Assembly (NCBI GenBank): GCA_008638375.1
Contig: CM018051.1
Location: 39,331,177 to 39,395,176 of the forward strand
Origin: Nyssa sinensis
Taxonomy: Eukaryota; Streptophyta; Magnoliopsida; Cornales; Nyssaceae
Length of the DNA stretch: 64,000 nt
Direction of reading: 5' to 3'
The translations under genes were made by a program, and so were the position numbers. Below the pieces are notes generated by a model. It had not been told where the DNA came from. It was given only the letters and a program-made list of their open reading frames with translations, and ran no database searches. Numbering within the stretch: position 1 is the stretch's first letter; every line of letters begins with the position of its first letter. This document shows positions 11,759 through 21,846 of the stretch, one piece after another.

Positions 11759-12369
11759 TTCTTAAACAAGTACTGAAAGGTTAGCCTTCAAGAATTTAAC
11801 AATCTTTTTTTTCTCTGAAGGAGATAAAGCTGAGCCAATATGCAAGTATTTTCCCTCTTCTTTAGTCCTGACAAGCACTTTGATAGGCTCTTCCATTGGT
11901 TTGATTGCGTTGTCCCTTACTCTAGGACTCAGTAGCTCGTTAATCTTAAAAGGACATTCTTGTGCCTCATGAAGCTTTGGGGATGACGAGTTTTCGTTTT
12001 AATGAGGGTACTGTAATTTCTATTTGGAATGCCTTCTTTAAGTGCAAGGGCATGACATTCCTAAGCAGGAGGCTAACAGTCTTTAATAGTGAGAACTTTG
12101 TTTTTATGGACATATTTTAGGTACTGATGGATGGATGAAGTAACTGCTCCCATCTCGTGGATCTAAAGGCTCCCGATAATGACATTATAGGGATATTTAG
12201 CGTTCCGGACCATGTATTCAGAGATCAGGGTCTTCTGGTCGTCTTCTTCTCCTATTATGGTAGGTAGGTCAATTCTGCCAATTGGAAAGCTAAGGTTCCC
12301 ATTGAATCGTGTCGTGACAGCAATGGTGGCTTTGATGTTATGAGAGTCGAGCTTTATGTGTTTGAAGGG

Positions 12370-12621
12370 TTAATAGAATAACACATTGGTAGAGCTTCCA
12401 ATGTTTACGAGGACCCTTCTAATCTCAAAATTAGTAATTTTGAGTGAGATGACAAGAGCATCGTTGTAGGGACAGTGTATCCCAATAAGGTCCAGTTCAG
12501 AGAACTGGATATGAGGCTCTGATTTCATCTTTTTCTCAATGGCTGAGATTTGGATGATGTGGGGCTCTACCGTTGCCTCCCGAGCGTATCTTTTTCTGGC
12601 ACGATTAGACATCCTTGTCAT
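12370..12621 (-). pseudogene. E2 protease remnant
   Basis: The readable core is FSELDLIGIHCPYNDALVIS, then ITNFEIRRVLVNIGSS and NVLFY. This matches the aspartic protease of Tat elements, where the active site is VDNGSS or VDTGSS. Here the catalytic Asp is Asn (codon 12403-12405) and the next residue is Ile, so proteolysis would be lost even if expressed. The region 11759-12369 is the decayed link to RT. Confidence 0.8.
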
Positions 12622-12639
12622 TGTATTATTAGCATGGAG

Positions 12640-14140
12640 TACGAAGATGACTTGATTATTTTACTATTGCTGATCATTCAGAACTTTACTATGTTCAAGC
12701 CTTTGCTCTGGCCTTCTTTGAGGGGTTTTTTGTCATGGGGGTTCTGCCTCTCGTCTTGGCGGACAAACTTTTTTAGCCGTCCTCTCCTAATGAGAACGCT
12801 CTATTTCCTACTTCAAAGCTTTGCACTCCTTAGTCGTGTGCCCTTGCTCCTTATGAAAATCACAATACCTATTATGATTCCTAGAGTCGGGGTGGCTTTT
12901 TAGTGGCTCTGGCCACCTTAAGTTTTACTAGTCTGGATCTGTTGGAGTATATGGGTAAGAGAAGCATTTAGCAGGGTATAGGTCCCATACCTTCCAAAGT
13001 TAGAGTTGTTCTAGGCTCTATGTGTTGTTTTCTTGTCGGGACTCCCGGTCCTCTTCTTGTTGTCACTGTTATCCCACTTCTAAACTTGCTCATCTTTTTT
13101 AGCTTGTTCTTTAGCTTTCTAGAATGAAGCTTTTGTATCTTTGAGATTAATATACTTCGGCGTTCTATCCATGAGTGTTGTTGTATCAATAAGAGGATTC
13201 TTGGTTAAGGAATCCTGGAAGCGTCCAGGTCCAAGGTCTGAAATGAGGGCAGCCACCAGGAAACTTGAATTGTAGTTGGCTATCTCCATGAGCTCGGTAT
13301 TGAAACGAGCAATGTACTCCTGAAGTGATTCTTTATTTACTTGCTTTATAGTTAGCAAGAATTCAGGCCATTTTCTCAACTTATTGCTTGTTAGGAAGCG
13401 GTCAAGAAAAAGTCTGCTGAGCTCATAAAAGTTATTGACTGATATTTGGGGAAGATTGTGAAACCATTTAAAGGCAGTACCCTTTAGGCTGGTTACAAAA
13501 GTTCAACACATGAAGGCACATGTAGCCCCGTGTAGAGCCATTGTGTGCTAATAATGAGATAAATGGTCTCCAAGGTCCTCAAACCCGTCGTAAAGAGTGA
13601 ATTTTGGAATAAGAAATTTCTTGGGTTGTTCTTCTGTCGTTATGGTAGAGGTGAACGACGTGGAGAACCTACCGAGCAGTTTGCTTAAGTCATCTTGTTT
13701 TGGAGGGACATGGAACCCCTCGGTTGAGATTGTCCGATCTTAAGAATCTATTATCTCATCTACTCTCTGAGAGGCTTTAGGTAGGTTTTGTTGTATGATC
13801 AATACTCATTGATGGTCTTGCCTCGCATTTCCAGTCTCCGGATTCATGGGGGGAATTCGTCTGGCAACAGTAGAAGGTTGTTGCTCTCCCAAGGTTGGCG
13901 GATTAGGGACTTCGGGAAGTTGAAGTTCTTGCTTCATTGGATTATCTCCAGAGACTGTTGGGATTGGTATTCTCATTTTTCTTTGGCAATAGACGGCAAG
14001 ATGGAATGCTAGTACTCCTTTTTTTTTAGTTGTCAATGATTGGGAATCGGTCCCTATATAAACTTTACCATAGGAGTGTATCGGTTGCACGTTAGGAAAC
14101 TCCTCATTGTGGAATACTCCACCCATAGTGGTGGTGGGAG
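12640..14140 (-). pseudogene. E2 gag, distal part (capsid and zinc-finger region)
   Basis: From 14126 the frame reads MGGVFHNEEFPNVQP and a Pro-rich linker. A capsid segment (13379-13119) reads WPEFLLTIKQVNKESLQEY, ARFNTELMEIANYN and GLxPGRFQDSL-like sequence. A knuckle CDFHKEQGHTTKEC is encoded near 12808-12870 on the minus strand. This is the gag layout of Tat elements. Several frame changes and stops separate the segments. Its upstream part continues at 17134-17366 beyond solo LTR-A1. Confidence 0.8.
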
Positions 14141-14145
14141 GATGA

Positions 14146-17128
14146 TGTAAACATCTAAAAAATCAAGGTAAATTTTTCGTTTTGCCGGTAGGATACTATT
14201 CATGCATTATTTGTTGGTAGGGCACTATACATGCATCATTTAGACATATGTCTTGGTTATAAGAATAATTTGAGTATTCCATAGAACGTAAATATTCTTA
14301 TAATATTAAAATACACCTCTTGTGAGAATTTGAGCAAAATCGGAGATAGTTTGAAAAATGGGTCCAAAAGGGCAGCCCGGGTGGGCCTAGCCGCACCCGC
14401 CAACAGAAGAAAATAATTTTTTTGGGAAAATATCATTTAAAATAATTTTAAGAACTTTGGTTAAAGCAAAATATCGATTTGAGGCATTTCAGGACGGGTT
14501 GTAGTGTAACGAGGTCCCGCGGCTCATTAAGGGCAAAATGGTCTTTTCACCCCTTGGTCCTTTAGTATAAATAAGACACTTAGGAGTTAAAAATTTTCAG
14601 AATTGTTTGAGGAAAGTGCTGCAACTCGTTCTTGGAGAGAAACCATGAAGAGAACCTAGTTTTTTCAACTTTCTACCTTCCAAAACTTATCTCTAGCCTT
14701 AGAATCTCTTAAGGCTTCCTTCTAGGAAGTTGTTCCCCACTATAAAGGCTAAAATCCTACTGATTGGTTTGGCTTCAACGTGAACACAACTCCCTAGGGT
14801 TGATAAAAACCCTTATAAGTATGATATTTTGCTAAGTAAAGAATAGAGTTAAGTTTATTAGTGTTTTTATAAGTTGATTGTATGACTTACATGCTTACTT
14901 GTTGTTAGAAAACTACCTAGCATATGGTTGCTTTGAAAACCTAGGGTTGGTACTTTGAGTGTTTGTGCATTCTTTGAGAATTTGGTAAAGTGATGAACAT
15001 GTAACATCAGTATATGTATAATTGATTGCATTATAGCCTATGTTAATGTAGACAAAGTCTAGTAGTTTGAAAGTTCTGGTTTGCTCAATGTATTAGTAAT
15101 TTGTGTATTTGTATATTCTTCGAAAATTTGGTAAAGTTGTGAACACGTATCATGAATATATGTATCATTGATTGTATTATAGCCTATGTTCATGGAGATG
15201 AAGTCTTATAGTTTGAAAGTTATGATTTGCTTAATGTATGATGCATAATTTAAGGCACACCCCATGTGTTTGATAAAATGCCTCATTGAAATTTCATAGT
15301 AAAATCAAGGCATATTGGCATATTTGAATCTTTGGAAACATGGTGTGTGTTGAGCACTTTGGTGCTATGCATTATGAGGGTGTAGATCCTGTGGTGAAAA
15401 ACTTAAAATCTGGCCAATGAACAGTACTTGGGTGCTAACCGGGGGGGGGGGGGGGATCGTGAAGCGAGACAAAGGTTGGGCATAGAGTTGCATGTGTGTG
15501 TCATGTATATTTCCATTGTATTGCATCAGTGAATTGGAGGGGTTATAGCTCATAAATGTTCAGTTGGCACATGTCACGCCTTATCTTTATTCTTTATATT
15601 AGTACTATGTCATACAAGCCGTCATGCTTACCCTATGGGATTACATATTACAGATGAGACTCTCGGCACATGAGACTTGATGAAGTCTTGAAGCATGGAA
15701 TGGAAAATGGATTTTGAAGTATATTTGGCCTAAGGGCCATGTTTTGTATGTAGGAGCATAAGCCCCATGAAGTTGATTTCTTATTTAAAGTTTAGACCTT
15801 GCGTAAGTTATAAACTTAATTTTATGTTGGATTATATGTAATTGTGTATTGAATGTAAATGAGGAGCATGCAGCTCCATGTAGTTACTTGTTTTTGAAAT
15901 ATGCTTATGAATATTAGAAATATAAAATTGTATAAATAATTGTTCTATTAGGTATTGTTGTTGGTGTTAAGGAGGATGATAAGGAGGAATGGGATGAGGA
16001 AAAAAAGGCAATAAACAAAGGAAGCTATGGTGAAATTTTACAACAATAGTAATTAGGTTAAGTAGCATGAGAGCATGCCTAGATTTTCTAAGTAGAGAAT
16101 TAAATGAATTAAGAGGAAAAAGAAAGGTAAAGAAATAAAAAATAAGGGCACTTAGTTCGAAAATCAGTTAAGGTCAAAAAATAAGGAAAAATGGTAAAAT
16201 GATCATTTTACATGTTATAGAGTCCCACACTAAGTTTGGTGATGAAATAAATTGAAATGGGTATAAAAATGTCAAAATCAAGATTTTTGGACCAAGGATC
16301 GAATTTTGGCACTGTAGCAATTTAGCTACTGGAATACTGTAGCAAAAAAAATAGAGTTTGGGCCAAGGCCAGAAGACCAGCCAGCAGCAGCCCAGCCCTA
16401 CGCTTGCGCAAGACCGCGTGCGCCTAGCCGCCCCTCCCCGAGCGCGCTTGCGCGCCTGGCCGCTTCCCTCTCCCCGCGCCAGTGTTGCCTTTGCACCCAC
16501 TGCGCGCACTTGCGCCTTGGGCATGCCATGACATGCCTTCTAAATCCATTTCAAAGCTATATAATCTCATGTTATACACCACCTTTTGGAGCCCCTTTTA
16601 GGCCATTTTTGGCCATTATACCAGGCCATATTGGAACACATTTTAGTTATTATTCAAGGCCATGTTTGGCTACCTCTTTAGAGCACTTTAGATAGAATTT
16701 TTGTCCTATTTTTGGTCTATGCCTTAAGGCATTTTTAGCCTACTTTAGCCATCAATTTGAGCCACCTTGAGCAAACATTTTTGGCTAGTTTTTACCCATG
16801 TCTTAGACCATTTTTTATCAACTTTCTAAGTTGTTTTTGAACAATGCTTGGGGCCATTTTGGACCATTGTTTCAAGGCACATTAGAGACATTTTTGGGGC
16901 CATCTTGAAGGTCATGCTTGGACATGACTTAGACTATTTTTAACCATTGGTTGGGGAGGTATTTGACTAGTATTTGGAACTCATCTTACGTGAGTCTAGT
17001 TAGAATTTTTCATTCTTAATATTGGAAAACATGAGGAAACTAATATGTAATCAATTAAATTTATTTAATTAATTATTTTTAGTTCATTTTCACTCACTCC
17101 CTTAGTCTTAGAAATTCAGGGCATGACA
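14146..17128 (+). mobile_element. LTR-A1: solo LTR of a long-LTR Ty3/gypsy family (2983 bp)
   Basis: It runs from TGTAAACATC to ..CAGGGCATGACA with no PBS, PPT or coding interior. Flanks are GATGA (14141-14145) and GCTGA (17129-17133), a 5-bp target duplication with one change. E2 gag continues on both sides, which proves insertion. A TATAAATA box is at 14566-14573, a run of 15 G at 15441-15455, and a CpG-rich island at about 16395-16520. Two related copies are LTR-A2 (21141-30229) and LTR-A3 (57421-58788). It arose by recombination between the two LTRs of a full element. Confidence 0.9.
14566..14573 (+). promoter_or_regulatory. TATA box of LTR-A1
   Basis: TATAAATA follows a GGGCAAAATGGTC box (14531-14543). 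The same arrangement occurs in LTR-A2 (TATAAATA at 21563-21570 after 21528-21549). Confidence 0.65.
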
Positions 17129-17133
17129 GCTGA

Positions 17134-17366
17134 GGTCCTCGGTGAACAACGTCTGTAGGAGGACGAGGATTGTCCCATTAGTTTTGAGCCAGCGAGGCCA
17201 GAGTCTGTGACATGGCCGTGAGTTATTCTTACATCTGATCGGATTGTCGTTGAATCTGATTTAGTTGCTGTTGCAAATGGACTGGTGTTTATCCCCTTCC
17301 TCTTCTAGCATGAGGATGACTCTGAGGGTTTTGGTTGTTCTTTCTAGGGTGAAGGTTGGGAGCCAT
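17134..17366 (-). pseudogene. E2 gag, N-terminal part
   Basis: The minus strand opens with ATG at 17366-17364 (MAPNLHPRKNNQNPQSHP), followed by a Gln-rich helical stretch (LQQQLNQIQRQSDQM) with three stops, ending at the LTR-A1 insertion. A Q-rich coiled start is normal for Tat gag. The start is chosen because it is the first ATG in the frame that continues past the insertion and lies about 70 bases inside the PBS. Confidence 0.6.
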
Positions 17367-17433
17367 TGGTTCTTTGAAGAAAAGCATAATAGGTTTTCCA
17401 TTGAATAAAAATAATGAGAACAATTATTGTTCT

Positions 17434-17450
17434 CACAAATGGCGTCAAAC
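17434..17450 (-). other. E2 probable primer-binding site
   Basis: The minus strand reads GTTTGACGCCATTTGTG next to the LTR end, resembling the TTTGGCGCC-type site of Tat elements with a few changes. The tRNA is not assigned. Confidence 0.5.
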
Positions 17451-17877
17451 TGATGTTGCTTTTTTGTGGTCGGAAGGCTTCCCATCCTTTGCTGCCTTTT
17501 AAGAACTTGAGATCAGAGGATCACCAGGAAGGCTCTGATGGTAGCCGTTTCGATGATAAAGTTAGTAACGAAATCAAAACAGTAATTCAAGAGAATAATT
17601 AAAGATAAATTAAAAGCGTACCTTAGGGTCTTATTTATAGGCTTTAGATACCCTAAGTTGAGTAGTATTAGGAGTTGTGAGAATAGGTATTTGAAGATAT
17701 CCTGCAGATAGTAATTGCCATATTGAAATTTGTTTCCTTATTCTAAGATCGGTAGGATATGGAAGGCGGTGACAGGTTCTAAACCTATTGCCTCTGAGCC
17801 CTCTGTCCCTGGTTGACTTGGATAAAATAACCTTCTCATGATCCGTACCTTGAAGAGTTCATTATAGACATGTGTCA
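17451..17877 (-). repeat. E2 5' LTR (about 427 bp)
   Basis: The plus strand starts TGATGTTGC at 17451, directly next to the PBS-like site. The outer end is placed at ..TGTGTCA (17877) as the best TG..CA-type terminus; it could extend to 17890. A minus-strand TATA box (CTATAAATAA, 17631-17640) supports an LTR promoter. The 3' LTR is not in the window, so this end is tentative. Confidence 0.6.
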
Positions 17878-18407
17878 CGCCCAGGATACAGTTGCCAAAT
17901 TATGGTATATCATTTTGTAATTTTTTTTATTTTTTAATTCTATCAGGACTAGTATAAAAAGTATAGAAATTAGTAATTTTTTTATTCGAATTAGTAATCT
18001 TCTAACTCTATAAATATAGTGTAATATACTTTTATTATTAAAGTTTTATTAGTAATATATAGTTTCAAATTCAAAAATTTATTCTCTTCTTTGGAGGAGT
18101 AATCCACATGGTTAGTTAATTCAACGCGTTTGATTTCTTTCACGTTTTTGTGGTGCGTCAATTCGACTGAAAAATTTATTTTGTACTCTTAAAATAAACA
18201 ACTCCTCTATATGAAAGATGGTGATTGACCTATTTCATGAACCGAGTTCAAATATGAATTGCTCTCTTATTAATAATACATTAGTTAAGATAGAATAGAA
18301 ACGGTTGGGTGATGGACCGAGTTCATCCACAGGGCATATAATGATTGACTTGGTTTATAGATCGAGTTTTGACAAAAAATTATCTAGAAGTAATAATGCA
18401 ATATTTA
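17878..18407. other. AT-rich sequence, nothing recognised
   Basis: Between E2 and the MITE there is AT-rich DNA with a short repeated ACCGAGTTCA / ATCGAGTTTT theme (about 18240-18370). I see no coding region and no clear element termini. Confidence 0.5.
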
Positions 18408-18416
18408 AAATAGAAT

Positions 18417-19391
18417 GGATAAATTACACTGACCTCCCTTTAGGTTTCTAAAAATTACACTAACCTCTTCTAATATTTCTGAAATTACACTGACCTCCCC
18501 TAATGTTTCTAAAATTACATTGATCTCCCTTACTTTACCTGACAATATATAGATACCCTTTCTTTAGTCAATTTTTTTCTTCAAAATCACAAACTACCAT
18601 TTTCATAAAAAAAAAATTCTATTTTTTAAAATTTTGACCAATTTTTTTTCATTTTTCAAATAAATATTGATAAAAATCATAAATTTATTTTTAAATAAAA
18701 TGGTAAATTACACTGACCTCCCTTGAGATTTCTAACAATTACAAGAATCTCACCTGAGGTTTCTAAAATGACATTAGCCTCATTTCTAGCCTTATTTTTC
18801 TCAAAATGACAAAAATACCCATTTTATTTATTTTTTTTACATTTTTTCAATTTTGATCAATTTTTTTTAAAATTTTTTCATGTTCAAATAAATATTAATT
18901 AAAATCTTCTTTGACTAAAAAAATATAAATTATTTATCTTAATTTATTTTTTTTTTATAAAATGAAAAAAAAAGTTCAAAAAAGATCAAAATTTAAAAAA
19001 TCCAAAAGGAGTTAATAAAATGAGAATTTTTGTCATTTTGAAGAAAAAAAAAAGTTAATGGGGATGTTATTGTAGTTTGTCAGTAAAAATAGGAAATGTT
19101 AGTGTTATTTCAGAAACCTCAGGAAAGTTTCCTGTAGTTATCAAAAATCTCAGGAGAGGTTAGTGTAATTTACCCTAAATAAAATTATAAAAAAACTAGA
19201 AAATGGTAAAATTTGAAAAAACACAAAAAAAATAAATTAAAGGATAATTTTACCAGTTTTAAGAAAATATTTGACTGGATGAACGTATCTGTATATTGTT
19301 AGATAAGTGTGAGAGGTTAGTGTAATTTCAAAACCTCATAAGAGATCAGTGTGATTGTCCGAAATCTGAAGGAGGTTAGTGTAATTTACCC
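18417..19391. mobile_element. Mutator-like MITE (outer copy) with 9-bp target duplication
   Basis: The termini are inverted repeats: GGATAAATTACACTGACC at the left and the complement of GGGTAAATTACACTAACC at the right, over roughly 80 bp. Perfect 9-bp direct repeats AAATAGAAT flank it (18408-18416 and 19392-19400), typical of the Mutator superfamily. Each end carries several ~32-bp subrepeats of the form AATTACACTNACCTCC. There is no coding capacity, so it is non-autonomous. A second copy is inserted in the middle. Confidence 0.88.
18701..19175. mobile_element. Mutator-like MITE (inner copy) nested in the outer copy
   Basis: It has the same terminal sequence as the outer copy (TGGTAAATTACACTGACC / GGGTAAATTACACTAACC inverted), inverted repeats of about 100 bp, and a perfect 9-bp duplication TAAATAAAA at 18692-18700 and 19176-19184. 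It is 475 bp, AT-rich inside and non-coding. It must be younger than the copy it interrupts. Confidence 0.88.
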
Positions 19392-19400
19392 AAATAGAAT

Positions 19401-19655
19401 GAAAATTGTTAGGATGGAAAGTGTTAGGAGTTGGGAGTTGGGAGTTGGGACAACTGCCACATAAATTTCAATAGAGACATAATTTATGTGTACGCCCCAA
19501 GGAACCAAAAAGAAAAAGAAATTTACATGCTTAGTTGAACCAGATTCTAGTTACTAGGCCAAGTTCTTTGAGCATGGTAGTTAGGGTGAGATGTGGCCCT
19601 AATGTTACAACTTTCATGCCTCGACCCAACCAATTCACAACATGGAGTAGGCTTG
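19401..19655. other. Short spacer with TTGGGAG repeats
   Basis: Around 19425-19450 a GGGAGTT heptamer is repeated three to four times. No coding or terminal structure is otherwise seen. Confidence 0.5.
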
Positions 19656-19907
19656 TAGGTGTCAATTGAGCTAGCAAGTCCGGGCACGACACATTAACAA
19701 GCAGCACAACATAGCACGGCACGGTGGTCAGTAGGCCGGACATGACCAGGCACAACATGACATGGTGGGCTAGGCCAGGCATGGCACGACATGGCCCAAC
19801 ACGTGCACAGCGTAGCACGAGCATGGCCCAACACGAGCACAGCCCAGCACGGCGGCCTGTTGGCACGGAAGGCACGTTAGGTCTAGTTTACTTTTTATTT
19901 TATTGTC

Positions 19908-19961
<54 letters not shown>

Positions 19962-20351
19962 GTGAATATATTCAAGAAAAATATTATAATAATTTTAAAC
20001 AAAATATTATAATAACAAATAATGAAGTGAATAATAATAATATTAGTAAACTTATGTAATTAGAATAACAAAAAATATAACATTTAAAAAAATTACAATC
20101 CATATTAGTCATTAAAAACAAAACAAAAGACCGAAAAAGAATTCTGAAATGCCTACGGGCCAGCTGACATGGCCCATTAGGCACAGCACGACACGCCACG
20201 GGTCGGGCAAGGCTGGGCCAGACTGGGTTGGGCTAGGCCTAATGGTATCTAAAGTAGCACAACCCGATTACTACATAGGCTGGCACGACACGGACTGTTG
20301 GCACGAATGGGCCAACTTAAATGGGTTGAATCAGGCCGTTTGACACCTCTA
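19656..20351. mobile_element. Short inverted-repeat element, possibly hAT-type
   Basis: It begins TAGGTGTCAATTGAG and ends with the complement of TAGAGGTGTCAAACGG, so the termini are inverted. The body is rich in GGCACGACAYGGCCC motifs flanking an AT-rich centre with a (TTA)n tract. This layout is known from non-autonomous plant hAT elements. A clean 8-bp target duplication is not visible (TAGGCTTG against CAGGCCGT), so superfamily assignment is tentative. It has no coding capacity. Confidence 0.55.
19909..19961. repeat. (ATT)n microsatellite
   Basis: An uninterrupted trinucleotide run of about 17 units lies in the centre of the hAT-like element. Confidence 0.95.
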
Positions 20352-21135
20352 CAGGCCGTTATGTATGACCAAATGCGCGATAAAATCAAATTTTCAGTAA
20401 GGCCTATTTGAATCAACTTAAAAGGTGTTAGGCCTAGACACAGCCCATTATGTCAGTTATGGAATTCAAGAACCCTGTTCGATGATGAGGCTTAAGATTT
20501 GCAGGATCAACATAACATAAGGAGATTTAGTTCAAGCAGTCTATGTCACTCTTTCAAGAAATTATTCATGGAGATGTTGAACTTCCATAATTTTAGGGGT
20601 GATCCAGTAGAGAAGGTTTCCTTAAAATTTTTCTGAAGTTTTTTGAATTATTGATTGTTTTAACGAGTTTTGGAGTCAAATTGCAGGGCGTTAGAGGTTT
20701 GGGTTTATGTGGTAGTTTTATTGCATAATTTAATGAAAATCCATTGGTGTGTTGGCTGCTGTTTGCGGGTCTGCGTTCGAACCAACTTCTATTGAAGGTA
20801 GAGGTGTTGTATATTTTAGTTTAGTTGTTGGTAATTTTAATTTTTAATTTAGTTATTAGAAATTTTATTCTATGTTCCTAGTTGTATTTGTCTTTGTTGG
20901 TACTTTGCCAATTGTGATACTTTCTTAGCTTGGTGTAGTTGTAGGAGTTGGGAGTGTTTTCATTTTAGTTGAAATAGAAAATTTTTATTTCTCTCGCAAA
21001 CATATGGGTCTTAACCTTACTTGTAGTTGTTGGGTGGTGGAGTGTTTTGGGTGGAAGGTTTTGTTGTACTCTTTTTTTCTCCTATACTAATGTGTCTTTT
21101 TATTTTGCTAATAAAAACAAATATGAAGTAATGTT
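20352..21135. other. Unassigned sequence
   Basis: About 0.8 kb, T-rich on the plus strand towards 21120, without a coherent frame. The end (TCTCCTATACTAATGTGTC then AATAAAAAC) is faintly like a LINE 3' end, but no LINE coding sequence is present. It continues after LTR-A2 at 30235. Confidence 0.4.
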
Positions 21136-21846
21136 ACGTTTGTAGAGACTTGAAAAATCAGGGTAAAAATTTTTCGTTTTGCCGGTAGAACACTATTTAT
21201 GCACTATTTGCTGGTAGGGCATTACACATGCATTATTTAGATATAAGTCACGTTTAGAAGAATATTTTGAGTATTTCATAGAAGATAAATATGCTTAGAA
21301 TATTAAAATACACTTCTTGTACAAATTTGAGCCTATTTGGAGATAGTTTAAAAAATTGGACCAAAAGGGCATCCCGAGTGGACTCAGCCAAACCCGCCTG
21401 CAGGCGAAAATAAATTTTTTGGAAAATTTTTATTTAAAATAATTTTAAGAACTTTGGTTAAAGAAAAATATCGAATTGAGGCATTTCGGGACGGGTTATA
21501 GTGTAACGGGGTCCCGAACTCATTAAGAGCAAAATGGTCATTTTACCCCTTGGCCCCTTTAGTATAAATAGAGCACTTAAGCTGAAAAATATACAGAATT
21601 GGTCTGAGAAAGGAGCTCCAGGTCGTGCATGGAGAGAAAGATGAAGAAAACTTAGGGTTTTTCAACTTTCAAGCTTCCAAAACACATTTCTAGGCTTGGA
21701 TTTTCAAAAGACTTCTTTCTAGGAAGTTGTTCCTCATGTCAAGGGCTACATTCTCACCGTTTGGTTCGGCTGCACAGCGGACACAACTCCTTAGGGTTGA
21801 GAAAAACCCTTTTTGGTATGATATCTTGTTAAGTAAAGAATGGGGT

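Larger units (their letters stand above)
8211..17877 (-). mobile_element. E2: degenerate Tat-lineage Ty3/gypsy element
   Basis: Minus-strand order is 5' LTR (17451-17877), PBS-like site, gag (split by solo LTR-A1), protease, RT-RNase H, a second archaeal-type RNase H, integrase, then 3' tandem repeats. The second RNase H before integrase and the HPQANGQ-type integrase identify the Tat lineage. All domains contain stops or frameshifts. The 3' LTR is not in the window, because E1 was inserted between it and the coding part. Confidence 0.88.

Noticed and set aside
19656..20351. Possible clean 8-bp hAT target duplication
   Set aside because: Flanks TAGGCTTG and CAGGCCGT agree at only half of the positions, so I did not claim a duplication and kept the superfamily tentative.
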